Of a stretch of DNA of 6,927 bases, positions 1 to 4,854 are shown piece after piece (within the stretch, counting starts at the first letter, position 1; each line of letters begins with the position of its first letter). The position numbers were made by a program, and so were the translations under genes. The DNA is taken from positions 1 to 6,927 of the forward strand of contig JAYWAM010000070.1 in assembly GCA_043782425.1 (NCBI GenBank). The letters are read 5' to 3'. Below the pieces are notes generated by a model, which saw only the letters and a program-made list of their open reading frames with translations, ran no database searches and was not told the origin of the DNA. This DNA is from JAYWAM01 sp043782425. Its GTDB lineage: Bacteria > Pseudomonadota > Gammaproteobacteria > Burkholderiales > Usitatibacteraceae.

Positions 1-35
1 CCTAATTCTAAGAAGTAGGAAGCAGCCAGGCAGCC

Positions 36-66
36 GTAGGGTGCGCTTGCGCACCAATCATTCGCC
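36..66 (+). repeat. REP element, copy 1 (with 11-bp extension)
   Basis: The GTAG tetranucleotide is followed by a perfect 7-bp stem, GGTGCGC / GCGCACC, with a TT loop (36-55). Then comes AATCATTCGCC (56-66). The whole 31 bp is repeated identically at 811-841, and the 20-bp hairpin part recurs inverted at 624-643. A GTAG followed by a short hairpin is the known layout of REP sequences recognised by RAYT transposases. The extension overlaps the 3' end of the RAYT gene, so its stop codon (58-60, minus strand) and last two codons lie inside the repeat. Confidence 0.88.
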
Positions 67-603
67 AAATCCACCCTCCATATTCAATGCCGAGACGCCC
101 GCCCAATCCTCCGGGAAATCGCCGTTCCTCACAAAACGATGGAACGTAGAGTAGGGCCAGTCGATTACGCGCGCCACATGGCCGTGCTTAACCGGATTGT
201 AGTGGATGTATTCCACATGCCGCGCCAGATCATTGTCGTCGCGAATCTGGTGCTCCCAAAACCGCCGTTGCCACAGCCCGCCTTCGCGGCGCTTGCCTCT
301 CGACTTGCTTAACCGCTGGCTTTCAAGTCGTGCGGCATGGACTCGCGTGACCGATTGTTTTATCAATGACCATCTGAGAGAAAAGTCGGAATCTCCCTGG
401 GGCAAGCGCCAAATGGCATGCATATGATCGGGGAGCAAAACCCACGCAATGATGTCGAGTGGGTGGGTCTCGCGCGTGCGTGAAATAGCTTGATGCAGCG
501 CCTCGCGGCACCATGCCTTGGTTAACAGCGGCTGGCGCTGGTGTGTGACGACGGTGAAGAAGAATGTGCCCCCTGGAACAAAGGCGCGACGGTATTCGGA
601 CAT
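58..603 (-). CDS. REP-associated tyrosine transposase (RAYT, IS200-like Y1 family)
   Basis: This 181-residue protein resembles TnpA-REP, a single-strand DNA nuclease of the HUH/Y1 family that cuts and rejoins REP sequences. An N-terminal beta strand (FFFTVVTHQRQPLL, residues 14-27) is followed by the HUH metal-binding motif PDHMHAIW, with His60 and His62. A basic segment spans residues 97-106. The helix RHVEYIHYNPVKHG (128-141) carries candidate catalytic tyrosines Tyr132 and Tyr135. The WPYSTFHRFV block (149-158) near the C-terminus is typical of the family. The length is normal and the frame is open, so the enzyme may be active. The start at 603 is the only one that keeps the N-terminal strand, although no clear ribosome site precedes it. 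The flanking GTAG hairpins are the expected substrates and support a RAYT over an ordinary IS200 transposase. Confidence 0.9.
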   Translation of the reverse strand: MSEYRRAFVPGGTFFFTVVTHQRQPLLTKAWCREALHQAISRTRETHPLDIIAWVLLPDHMHAIWRLPQGDSDFSLRWSLIKQSVTRVHAARLESQRLSKSRGKRREGGLWQRRFWEHQIRDDNDLARHVEYIHYNPVKHGHVARVIDWPYSTFHRFVRNGDFPEDWAGVSALNMEGGFGE

Positions 604-623
604 GATTTGTGTTTGACGGTGAT

Positions 624-643
624 GGTGCGCAAGCGCACCCTAC
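624..643 (-). repeat. REP element, copy 2 (inverted)
   Basis: This is an exact reverse complement of the hairpin part of the REP at 36-55, with the GTAG tetranucleotide now at the right end (640-643 on the minus strand). It lies 20 bp upstream of the RAYT start codon, so any RAYT transcript starting further upstream would carry it in the leader. The AATCATTCGCC extension is absent here. Confidence 0.88.
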
Positions 644-810
644 GTGAGGTGATGGGCGGCATTGAATAACACGAAGTTCAAGTAGATATTTTCGTATTCT
701 ATTTGCATTCGGTCGACTCCGGTAAAGTAAAAGCGACCCAATAAGATTGTCCAATAATCACTCAAAATAGCTGGAAACCAGCATGGATACTGGTTCGCAG
801 CCCAGAAGTC

Positions 811-841
811 GTAGGGTGCGCTTGCGCACCAATCATTCGCC
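811..841 (+). repeat. REP element, copy 3 (direct repeat of copy 1)
   Basis: This copy matches 36-66 at all 31 positions, including the AATCATTCGCC extension. It ends 21 bp from the phnC stop codon and lies in its 3' flank. The 7-bp GC-rich hairpin has no following T-run, so it is not a classical intrinsic terminator. A REP at this position could still stabilise the 3' end of the phnC transcript, as REPs do elsewhere. Confidence 0.88.
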
Positions 842-862
842 TTATCTGTCTATATTGCCCTG

Positions 863-1630
863 TCATTGCAGCCAATCCTCGCCTCCATAAATTTCCTTGA
901 GGCGGGTGTCGGTGAGTTCTGCGGGAATGCCGTCGAACACCAGGGTTCCGTCCGATAGCCCGATCATGCGTGTGCAGAAACGTTTCGCCAGATCGACGTT
1001 ATGCATGTTGATGACCACCGGAATATTGCGCCTGTCGGCCAGCGCCGACACCAGCTCCATGATCTCGACCGAGGTCTTGGGGTCGAGCGACGAGGTGGGC
1101 TCGTCGGCCAGCAGCACCTCGGGATGCTGCATGATGGCGCGAGCTATGCCCACGCGCTGGCGCTGCCCGCCCGAGAGCCGGTCTGCCCTTTCGTGCGCCA
1201 GATCGGCCAGGCCGATGGATTCGAGCAGCGTTCGCGCTTCATCGATATCCGCGCGTGGGAATTGGCGCAGCAGAATTTTACTTAGCGGCAAATATCCCAA
1301 TCTGCCGCACAAGACGTTTTCCATGACGGTGAGACGTTCAACCAAATTATGTTCCTGGAACACCATGCCGATGCTGCGGCGCGCTTCGCGCAGTGCGGCG
1401 CCGCGCAGCGTGCCAAGATCGCGCCCGCGAAACCAGATTTCGCCAGCGCTGGGCTCGACCAGCCGGTTGATGCAGCGCATGAGCGTGGATTTGCCTGAGC
1501 CGCTCGGGCCGATGATGGCGCTGATGCCAACGCCATGCAAAGTCAGGTCGATGTTGCGCAGCACCGCCACGCCGGGCCGGTAAGATTTGCTCAATTGATG
1601 GATGCGGATGGAACGTTCGGTGTGGGCCAT
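863..1630 (-). CDS. phnC: Phosphonate-type ABC transporter ATP-binding protein (PhnC-like), orphan
   Basis: This 255-residue cytoplasmic ATPase would power import of phosphonate, phosphite or a related oxyanion with PhnD- and PhnE-type partners. All nucleotide-binding elements are intact: Walker A GPSGSGKST (41-49), Q-loop Gln92 in MVFQEHNLVERLTV, signature LSGGQRQR (142-149), Walker B VLLADE (162-167) followed by PTSSLDP, and switch His200. The NMHNVDLAKRFCTRMIGL block (198-215) and the ending IYGGEDWLQ fit the PhnC subfamily rather than lipoprotein or amino-acid ABC ATPases. I chose the ATG at 1630 because homology begins there and AGGA lies 3 nt upstream, a short spacing. The frame stays open to an ATG at 1720, but that would add 30 unrelated residues and reach within 2 bp of the divergent gene. 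No permease or binding-protein gene is adjacent, and the space where phnD/phnE usually follow holds the REP-RAYT unit. The substrate is therefore uncertain. Confidence 0.85.
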   Translation of the reverse strand: MAHTERSIRIHQLSKSYRPGVAVLRNIDLTLHGVGISAIIGPSGSGKSTLMRCINRLVEPSAGEIWFRGRDLGTLRGAALREARRSIGMVFQEHNLVERLTVMENVLCGRLGYLPLSKILLRQFPRADIDEARTLLESIGLADLAHERADRLSGGQRQRVGIARAIMQHPEVLLADEPTSSLDPKTSVEIMELVSALADRRNIPVVINMHNVDLAKRFCTRMIGLSDGTLVFDGIPAELTDTRLKEIYGGEDWLQ

Positions 1631-1710
1631 GAGTCCTATGCGCTGCGGTAATGTCGTTGTTGCTGTGCTAACCTTGGTCACTGCTGCTACTGCGTCCTTA
1701 CAGATCAATC

Positions 1711-1714
1711 GGAG
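1711..1714 (+). promoter_or_regulatory. Ribosome binding site of the TraB/GumN gene
   Basis: GGAG is followed by 8 nt and then ATG at 1723. It supports this start, which is also the one that gives an intact signal peptide. Confidence 0.7.
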
Positions 1715-1722
1715 TTTCAAGT

Positions 1723-2619
1723 ATGAACAAGCTATACAAAACCCTGTTATTGCGCTTGATGATCGTCTGCGCGGCCAGCGTCATTTGCGCGGCGCAAGCC
1801 CAAAGCGCATCGAAAAGTTTGCTGTGGCAGGTCAAATCCAAGAGCAACACAGTTTACCTTTTCGGCACCATACACGTCGGCAAGCTCTCCTTCTACCCTT
1901 TGCCCGATGCGGTGGAAGGCGCCTTCAAGAAATCCGCCAAGCTGGTGGTGGAAGCCGATGTCACCAATCTGGACAGCATGGCGGCGACGCTGCCGCTGAT
2001 GAAGTACACGCCACCCGACTCGCTCGATACACAGATACCCAAGCCTCTTCTTGATCGCGCCAAAGTTCAGTTTGCGCGCTTCAAAATTCCTTACGAAGAG
2101 GCAAAGCTGCTCAAGCCATTCATGGTCGGCGGCTTGCTTAGCATTGCAGAATTCACACGCTTAGGTTACGACCAACGCTATGGTGTTGATGGCTACTTCA
2201 TCGAAAAAGCGGTGTTGGGCGGCAAAGCGGTGCTTGAGCTGGAATCGGTTGAACAGCAGATGAAGCTGCTGAGTTCGCTAGCGCGTGAGGAGCAGGAGGC
2301 GGTTCTTTCCAACGCTATCAGCGCGCTTGAAAGCGGCAAGGCGACCGAGCAGATCACCGGCATGTTCAACGCCTGGAGCATAGGCGATGCGTCGCTGTTG
2401 CAAGATGTGGTGAAGCAAGCCAATGAGGGTATGAGTATGACCGTAGTGCTCGACGAAAAAATGCTTTACGGTCGCAACCCGGCCATGCTGTCTAAGATCG
2501 AGGGCTATCTTGCCGGTGCGCAGATTCATTTCGTCGCGGTTGGCGCCATGCATCTGGTCGGCAAGCGCGGCTTGGTTGAAATGCTCAAGACCAAGGGCTA
2601 CGAGGTGAAACAGTTGTAG
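1723..2619 (+). CDS. TraB/GumN family protein, exported
   Basis: This 298-residue protein of the TraB/GumN (PF01963) family has metalloprotease-like, largely uncharacterised members in bacteria. Residues 1-26 form a signal peptide: Lys/Arg start, hydrophobic core LLLRLMIVCAASVICAA, and a likely Ala-X-Ala cleavage near AQA. It should be periplasmic or membrane-attached. The two hallmark motifs are present: GTIHVG at 48-53, preceded by SKSLLWQVKSKSNTVYLF, and the C-terminal VGAMHLVGKRGLVEML at 273-288 with His277. The His51/His277 pair and nearby acidic residues (VVEAD, about 74-78) are the probable metal-binding site by family analogy. The DEKMLYGRNPAM block typical of the family is also seen. 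It is full length, monocistronic as far as visible, divergent from phnC and convergent with the gene at 2841. Substrate and role are unknown. GumN lies in xanthan clusters, but nothing here suggests polysaccharide synthesis. Confidence 0.88.
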   Translation: MNKLYKTLLLRLMIVCAASVICAAQAQSASKSLLWQVKSKSNTVYLFGTIHVGKLSFYPLPDAVEGAFKKSAKLVVEADVTNLDSMAATLPLMKYTPPDSLDTQIPKPLLDRAKVQFARFKIPYEEAKLLKPFMVGGLLSIAEFTRLGYDQRYGVDGYFIEKAVLGGKAVLELESVEQQMKLLSSLAREEQEAVLSNAISALESGKATEQITGMFNAWSIGDASLLQDVVKQANEGMSMTVVLDEKMLYGRNPAMLSKIEGYLAGAQIHFVAVGAMHLVGKRGLVEMLKTKGYEVKQL

Positions 2620-2660
2620 GGATTCTTTTTCGTTTGATGAGCCGAGTCGATTGAGAAAAG

Positions 2661-2693
2661 AAATCCACAGATAACACAGAAGGACACAGAAAA
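2661..2693 (+). repeat. CACAGA-type dispersed repeat, copy A
   Basis: The sequence reads AAATCCACAGAT, then AACACAGAAGG, then ACACAGAAAA: three near-tandem units of about 10 nt built on CACAGA. It shares most positions with 6807-6840 on the same strand and with 2761-2792 on the opposite strand. It lies 41 bp past the TraB-family stop codon. No function is known to me. Similar CCACAGAT/AACACAGA strings occur between genes in many environmental bacteria. Confidence 0.7.
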
Positions 2694-2760
2694 TGAAGCC
2701 CCCTGCAACCGCACTATCATAGGTGCAGCGATGGAAGCGCATCGACCATTGCCTTCGCTT

Positions 2761-2792
2761 TTCCTCTTTGTTCCTCTGTGACATCTGTGGAT
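2761..2792 (-). repeat. CACAGA-type dispersed repeat, copy B (inverted)
   Basis: Read on the minus strand it begins ATCCACAGATGTCACAGAGG, matching copy A at the first 10 positions and at most of the rest. With copy A it makes an inverted pair separated by 67 bp in the gap between convergent genes. RNA from either strand could form a long imperfect stem. Between the arms (2694-2760) I see no gene. Confidence 0.7.
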
Positions 2793-2840
2793 CATCTGGC
2801 TAATCCTGCATCGCATAGGTGGTTGCCTGAGTAGCCACTT

Positions 2841-3941
2841 TTATTTTACATACGCAATGCGATAAATCGCATTTGCGTGATCGTCCGATACCAGCATCGC
2901 GCCATCGGGCATCACCATCACATCGACCGGGCGGCCCCAGACTTTTTCGCCCGGTTGTAGCCAGCCTTCGGCGAACACTTCTTCTTGCGCTTTGCCGTCT
3001 TTGAGGCGCACCAGCGCCACCTTGTAGCCGACCTTTTTGCTGCGGTTCCAGGAACCGTGCTGCGCGACAAAAATCTGATTTTTGTATTGCGCGGGAAACA
3101 TCTCGCCGTTGTAAAAACGCATGCCGAGCGGGGCGACGTGCGCCTGGAAATTCACTTCCGGCGCAATGAATTCTTTGCATTGCCGCTTGGCGCCGAATTC
3201 GGGATCGCTCACCTCGCTGCCGTGGCAGTAGGGATAGCCGAAATGCATGCCCGCCTTGGGCGCGTGATTGAGCTCGCACGGCGGAACATCGTCGCCCAGC
3301 ATGTCGCGGCCATTGTCGGTAAACCACAGTTCCTTGGTATGTGGATGCCAGTCGAATCCGACGCTGTTACGCACGCCGCGCGCAAACACTTCTGGCGCGT
3401 CAGCGGCGGCCCCGTCAACCTTGAAGCGCAAGATGGCGGCGTAAGGATCAGCCGGTTCGCAAATGTTGCACGGCGCGCCGACCGGCACATAGAGCATGCC
3501 ATCAGGGCCGAAGCGGATAAATTTCCAGCCGTGGTGGCGATCACTGGGGAATTTGTCGGAGACGAGGGACGCTTTGGGCGGATTGGCAAGATTGGCCTCG
3601 ATGTTGTCATAGCGCCAGATGCGGTTGACTTCCGCCACATACAGCGCTCCCTGTCTGAACGCCACGCCATTGGGCATGTTCAGGCCCGATGCGATGGTGA
3701 TGACTTGCTGCGCGCGCTTGCCGTCGTGCTTGATGGCGTACACCTTGCCCGCGCTGCGCGTGCCGACGAACAGCGTGCCCTTGTCGCCCAGCGCCATGGA
3801 ACGCGCGTCTTGCACGTTTTCGGCAAACACGCTGATGGTAAAACCTGGCGGCAACTTGATGGTTTCGATGGGCAATACGGCGCTCGCCAGCGTTGTCCAG
3901 AGCGGCAATGTTAGGGCAAGCAGCCAGCGCAAATGGTGCAT
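2841..3941 (-). CDS. Exported glucose/sorbosone dehydrogenase-family beta-propeller (PQQ-type)
   Basis: This 366-residue protein of the GSDH/L-sorbosone dehydrogenase family (PF07995-like) is probably a soluble periplasmic PQQ-dependent oxidoreductase acting on a sugar or other polyol aldehyde. Residues 1-21 are a signal peptide ending ASA. The propeller begins with LPPGFTISVFAENVQDARSMA (30-50). Conserved blocks follow: GLNMPNGVAF (86-95), DRHHGWKFIRFGPDGMLYVPVG (134-155, with candidate active-site His136/137), RGVRNSVGFDWHP (188-200), WFTDNGRDMLGDD (206-218), HFGYPYCHG (233-241), VAQHGSWNRS (292-301) and GRPVDVMVMPDGAMLVSDD (336-354). Five cysteines occur (158, 161, 222, 239, 255), with C158-x-x-C161 in PCNICEP. 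There is no CXXCH, so no haem c is attached. It starts 2 nt after the stop of the glutaredoxin-like gene, implying cotranscription and probably translational coupling. The true substrate and PQQ use cannot be read from the sequence. Confidence 0.87.
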   Translation of the reverse strand: MHHLRWLLALTLPLWTTLASAVLPIETIKLPPGFTISVFAENVQDARSMALGDKGTLFVGTRSAGKVYAIKHDGKRAQQVITIASGLNMPNGVAFRQGALYVAEVNRIWRYDNIEANLANPPKASLVSDKFPSDRHHGWKFIRFGPDGMLYVPVGAPCNICEPADPYAAILRFKVDGAAADAPEVFARGVRNSVGFDWHPHTKELWFTDNGRDMLGDDVPPCELNHAPKAGMHFGYPYCHGSEVSDPEFGAKRQCKEFIAPEVNFQAHVAPLGMRFYNGEMFPAQYKNQIFVAQHGSWNRSKKVGYKVALVRLKDGKAQEEVFAEGWLQPGEKVWGRPVDVMVMPDGAMLVSDDHANAIYRIAYVK

Positions 3942-3943
3942 GT

Positions 3944-4429
3944 TCAGTACCCGCCTTTTTTCAGCATGGCTGAGAGGTTGCTGGCGCTGAAGCCAGTCAT
4001 GCGCTGCTCACCCACCAGAATGGTGGGCACGCCGCGTGCGCCCATCGCCTGGAAATCACGCTTTCCCTGTTCGCTGGTTTCGACGTCGTAATCGGTAAAA
4101 GGAATATTCTGGCTCGCCATCCACGCCTTGGCGCTCTTGCACGGGCCACACCACGAAGCGCTGTAAATCACCACATCGGCGCGGTTTGCCGCAGCGCCGC
4201 CCTTGATGGGACGCTTGAGAATGGAAACATAATCCACTTCGGCGGGCCCGCCGAAGGACTGCACGCCCACCTTGACTTGATTGGGTTTTGCTTCTGGCGG
4301 TGGGTTGTCGCCGTAGTGAACCTTGCCGTCCTTGTCGGTCCATTTGAACACCTGCGCCGCAGAATCGACGGCGGACATTAGGGCAAGGGGCAACAGTAAC
4401 AACAACAACGTGCGGTGCATAGTGGGCAT
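3944..4429 (-). CDS. Exported DUF4124-glutaredoxin fusion protein
   Basis: This 161-residue periplasmic thiol-disulfide protein has three parts. A signal peptide with a run of six Leu (8-13) probably ends near SAA (23-25). A DUF4124 segment follows, QVFKWTDKDGKVHYGDNPPP (26-45), a short beta module common at the N-terminus of exported proteobacterial proteins. After a linker (about 46-83) comes a glutaredoxin/thioredoxin-like domain: strand ADVVIYSASW, active site Cys94-Gly-Pro-Cys97, and cis-proline Pro135 in GVPTILVG. CGPC is the thioredoxin-type active site, whereas the compact fold with GEQRMTGFSASNLSAML after the cis-Pro is glutaredoxin-like. The start at 4429 is supported by AAGGAA 5 nt upstream, and the Met at residue 4 has no such site. 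It is the first gene of a two-gene operon with the propeller enzyme, which has five cysteines. A role in that enzyme's thiols is possible but is my inference. Confidence 0.87.
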   Translation of the reverse strand: MPTMHRTLLLLLLPLALMSAVDSAAQVFKWTDKDGKVHYGDNPPPEAKPNQVKVGVQSFGGPAEVDYVSILKRPIKGGAAANRADVVIYSASWCGPCKSAKAWMASQNIPFTDYDVETSEQGKRDFQAMGARGVPTILVGEQRMTGFSASNLSAMLKKGGY

Positions 4430-4434
4430 GGGGT

Positions 4435-4440
4435 TTCCTT
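4435..4440 (-). promoter_or_regulatory. Ribosome binding site deciding the DUF4124-glutaredoxin start
   Basis: On the minus strand AAGGAA is followed by ACCCC and ATG (4429). This favours the start at 4429 over the in-frame ATG three codons further on. Confidence 0.7.
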
Positions 4441-4479
4441 GGTTACGAAATTAGGGAAGCTCTGACTAGGTCCTGATTT

Positions 4480-4548
4480 GTCATTCCCGTGAAAACGGGA
4501 ATCCATGTTTCTCAAGAAAAAATGGTTCCCCGCTTTCGCGGGGACGAC
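4480..4548. repeat. dRS3-like palindromic repeat pair, head-to-head
   Basis: Two related units face each other. The first has an 8-bp stem ATTCCCGT / ACGGGAAT around a GAAA loop (4483-4502). The second has a 7-bp stem TCCCCGC / GCGGGGA around TTTC (4527-4544). Read from its outer end on the minus strand, the second unit matches the first at about 24 of 31 positions, so the whole 69 bp is one imperfect palindrome. The ATTCCC...GGGAAT layout resembles the dRS3 repeats of Neisseria and similar repeats of other betaproteobacteria. Confidence 0.75.
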
Positions 4549-4624
4549 ACTTGTTCAGAGATTCCTTGGAACAGTGCTTGCCAGCAATTATTGCAGCTTT
4601 TACCCGGCCCGCACAGCGCACGGG

Positions 4625-4652
4625 CTTGAAATGTCTGGCAGCGAACCCATCT
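4625..4652 (+). promoter_or_regulatory. Putative sigma-32 heat-shock promoter of htpG
   Basis: CTTGAAA (4625-4631) matches the E. coli sigma-32 -35 consensus at all seven positions. After 13 nt, ACCCATCT (4645-4652) matches the -10 consensus CCCCATNT at six of seven fixed positions. Both the elements and the spacing are as expected for RpoH promoters. htpG is a classical RpoH target and is the next gene on this strand. Transcription would begin near 4658-4660, giving a leader of about 195 nt that includes the inverted-repeat element at 4701-4806. Confidence 0.78.
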
Positions 4653-4700
4653 GCACGGCTTGTCATTGAAAAAACGTCACTACTCAGAGGCCAAAAACAG

Positions 4701-4806
4701 AACGCTGATGACGCTGATAATTATGATTAAATAGGATTTTTCTTGTTTGATTTCTGGAAATTTATCATTATCTGCGTTCATCATACTCATCCGCGTCATC
4801 TGCGTC
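4701..4806. repeat. MITE-like inverted-repeat element (ACGCNGATG units)
   Basis: The left arm (4701-4720, AACGCTGATGACGCTGATAA) pairs with the right arm (4787-4806) at 16 of 20 positions when the latter is reversed. A further copy of the unit, TCTGCGTT (4771-4778, reverse AACGCAGA), lies inside the right half. The centre is AT-rich (about 4719-4770). The arms are tandem 9-10 nt units of the form ACGCNGATG. There is no open frame of its own, so mobility would have to be in trans. It lies between the heat-shock promoter and htpG. Confidence 0.68.
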
Positions 4807-4844
4807 CCATTAAATTTGTTGGCGCTGAGTAGGTACGAAAAATC

Positions 4845-4849
4845 GAGGA
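4845..4849 (+). promoter_or_regulatory. Ribosome binding site deciding the htpG start
   Basis: GAGGA is followed by 5 nt and then ATG at 4855. This marks 4855, not the in-frame ATG at 4747 inside the repeat element, as the true start. Confidence 0.85.
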
Positions 4850-4854
4850 AAAAC

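Larger units (their letters stand above)
36..841. mobile_element. REP-RAYT unit (transposase gene bracketed by REPs)
   Basis: A RAYT gene (58-603) is enclosed by REP copies. The nearest two (36-55 and 624-643) are exact inverted copies, and the outermost pair (36-66 and 811-841) are exact 31-bp direct repeats. RAYT genes are typically single-copy and domesticated, and are flanked by the REPs they process. No flanking target duplication or insertion-sequence ends were found, so the element boundaries are my inference. Bases 644-810 have no gene. They are AT-richer than the flanking genes and hold only a weak 6-bp hairpin (776-781 with 790-795). Confidence 0.6.
4430..4854. other. Repeat-rich divergent intergenic region
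   Basis: These 425 bp separate the minus-strand glutaredoxin operon from plus-strand htpG and hold no credible gene. From left to right there is the operon's leader and ribosome site, a dRS3-like palindromic pair (4480-4548), a stretch with no recognised feature (4549-4624), a sigma-32-type promoter (4625-4652), an inverted-repeat element (4701-4806), and the htpG leader with its ribosome site. Short open frames here run through the repeats and are not coding. Confidence 0.8.

Noticed and set aside
36..841. Prophage or island attachment sites from the 31-bp direct repeats
   Set aside because: The enclosed DNA holds only a RAYT and no integrase or tRNA, and the repeat is fully explained as a REP with an extension.
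1631..1720. N-terminal extension of phnC by 30 codons
   Set aside because: There is no ribosome site before 1720, the extra residues do not fit the ABC ATPase fold, and the extension would run to within 2 bp of the divergent gene's start.
2661..2792. CRISPR-like array
   Set aside because: The two CACAGA repeats are inverted, imperfect and internally repetitive, with one interval only and no cas gene nearby.
2985..3914. A 309-codon plus-strand open frame opposite the propeller gene
   Set aside because: It is antisense to a clear GSDH-family protein with a signal peptide and conserved blocks. The plus-strand product has no family features.
2841..3941. Haem c attachment in the propeller enzyme
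   Set aside because: C158-x-x-C161 is followed by Glu, not His, and no CXXCH occurs anywhere in the protein.
4481..4666. A 61-codon minus-strand open frame
   Set aside because: Its C-terminal part (RESGEPFFLEKHGFPF) is a translation of the dRS3-like repeat pair, a common source of false small proteins.
4747..4854. N-terminal extension of htpG by 36 codons
   Set aside because: The added residues come from the inverted-repeat element, are absent from the Hsp90 family, and GAGGA directly precedes the ATG at 4855.
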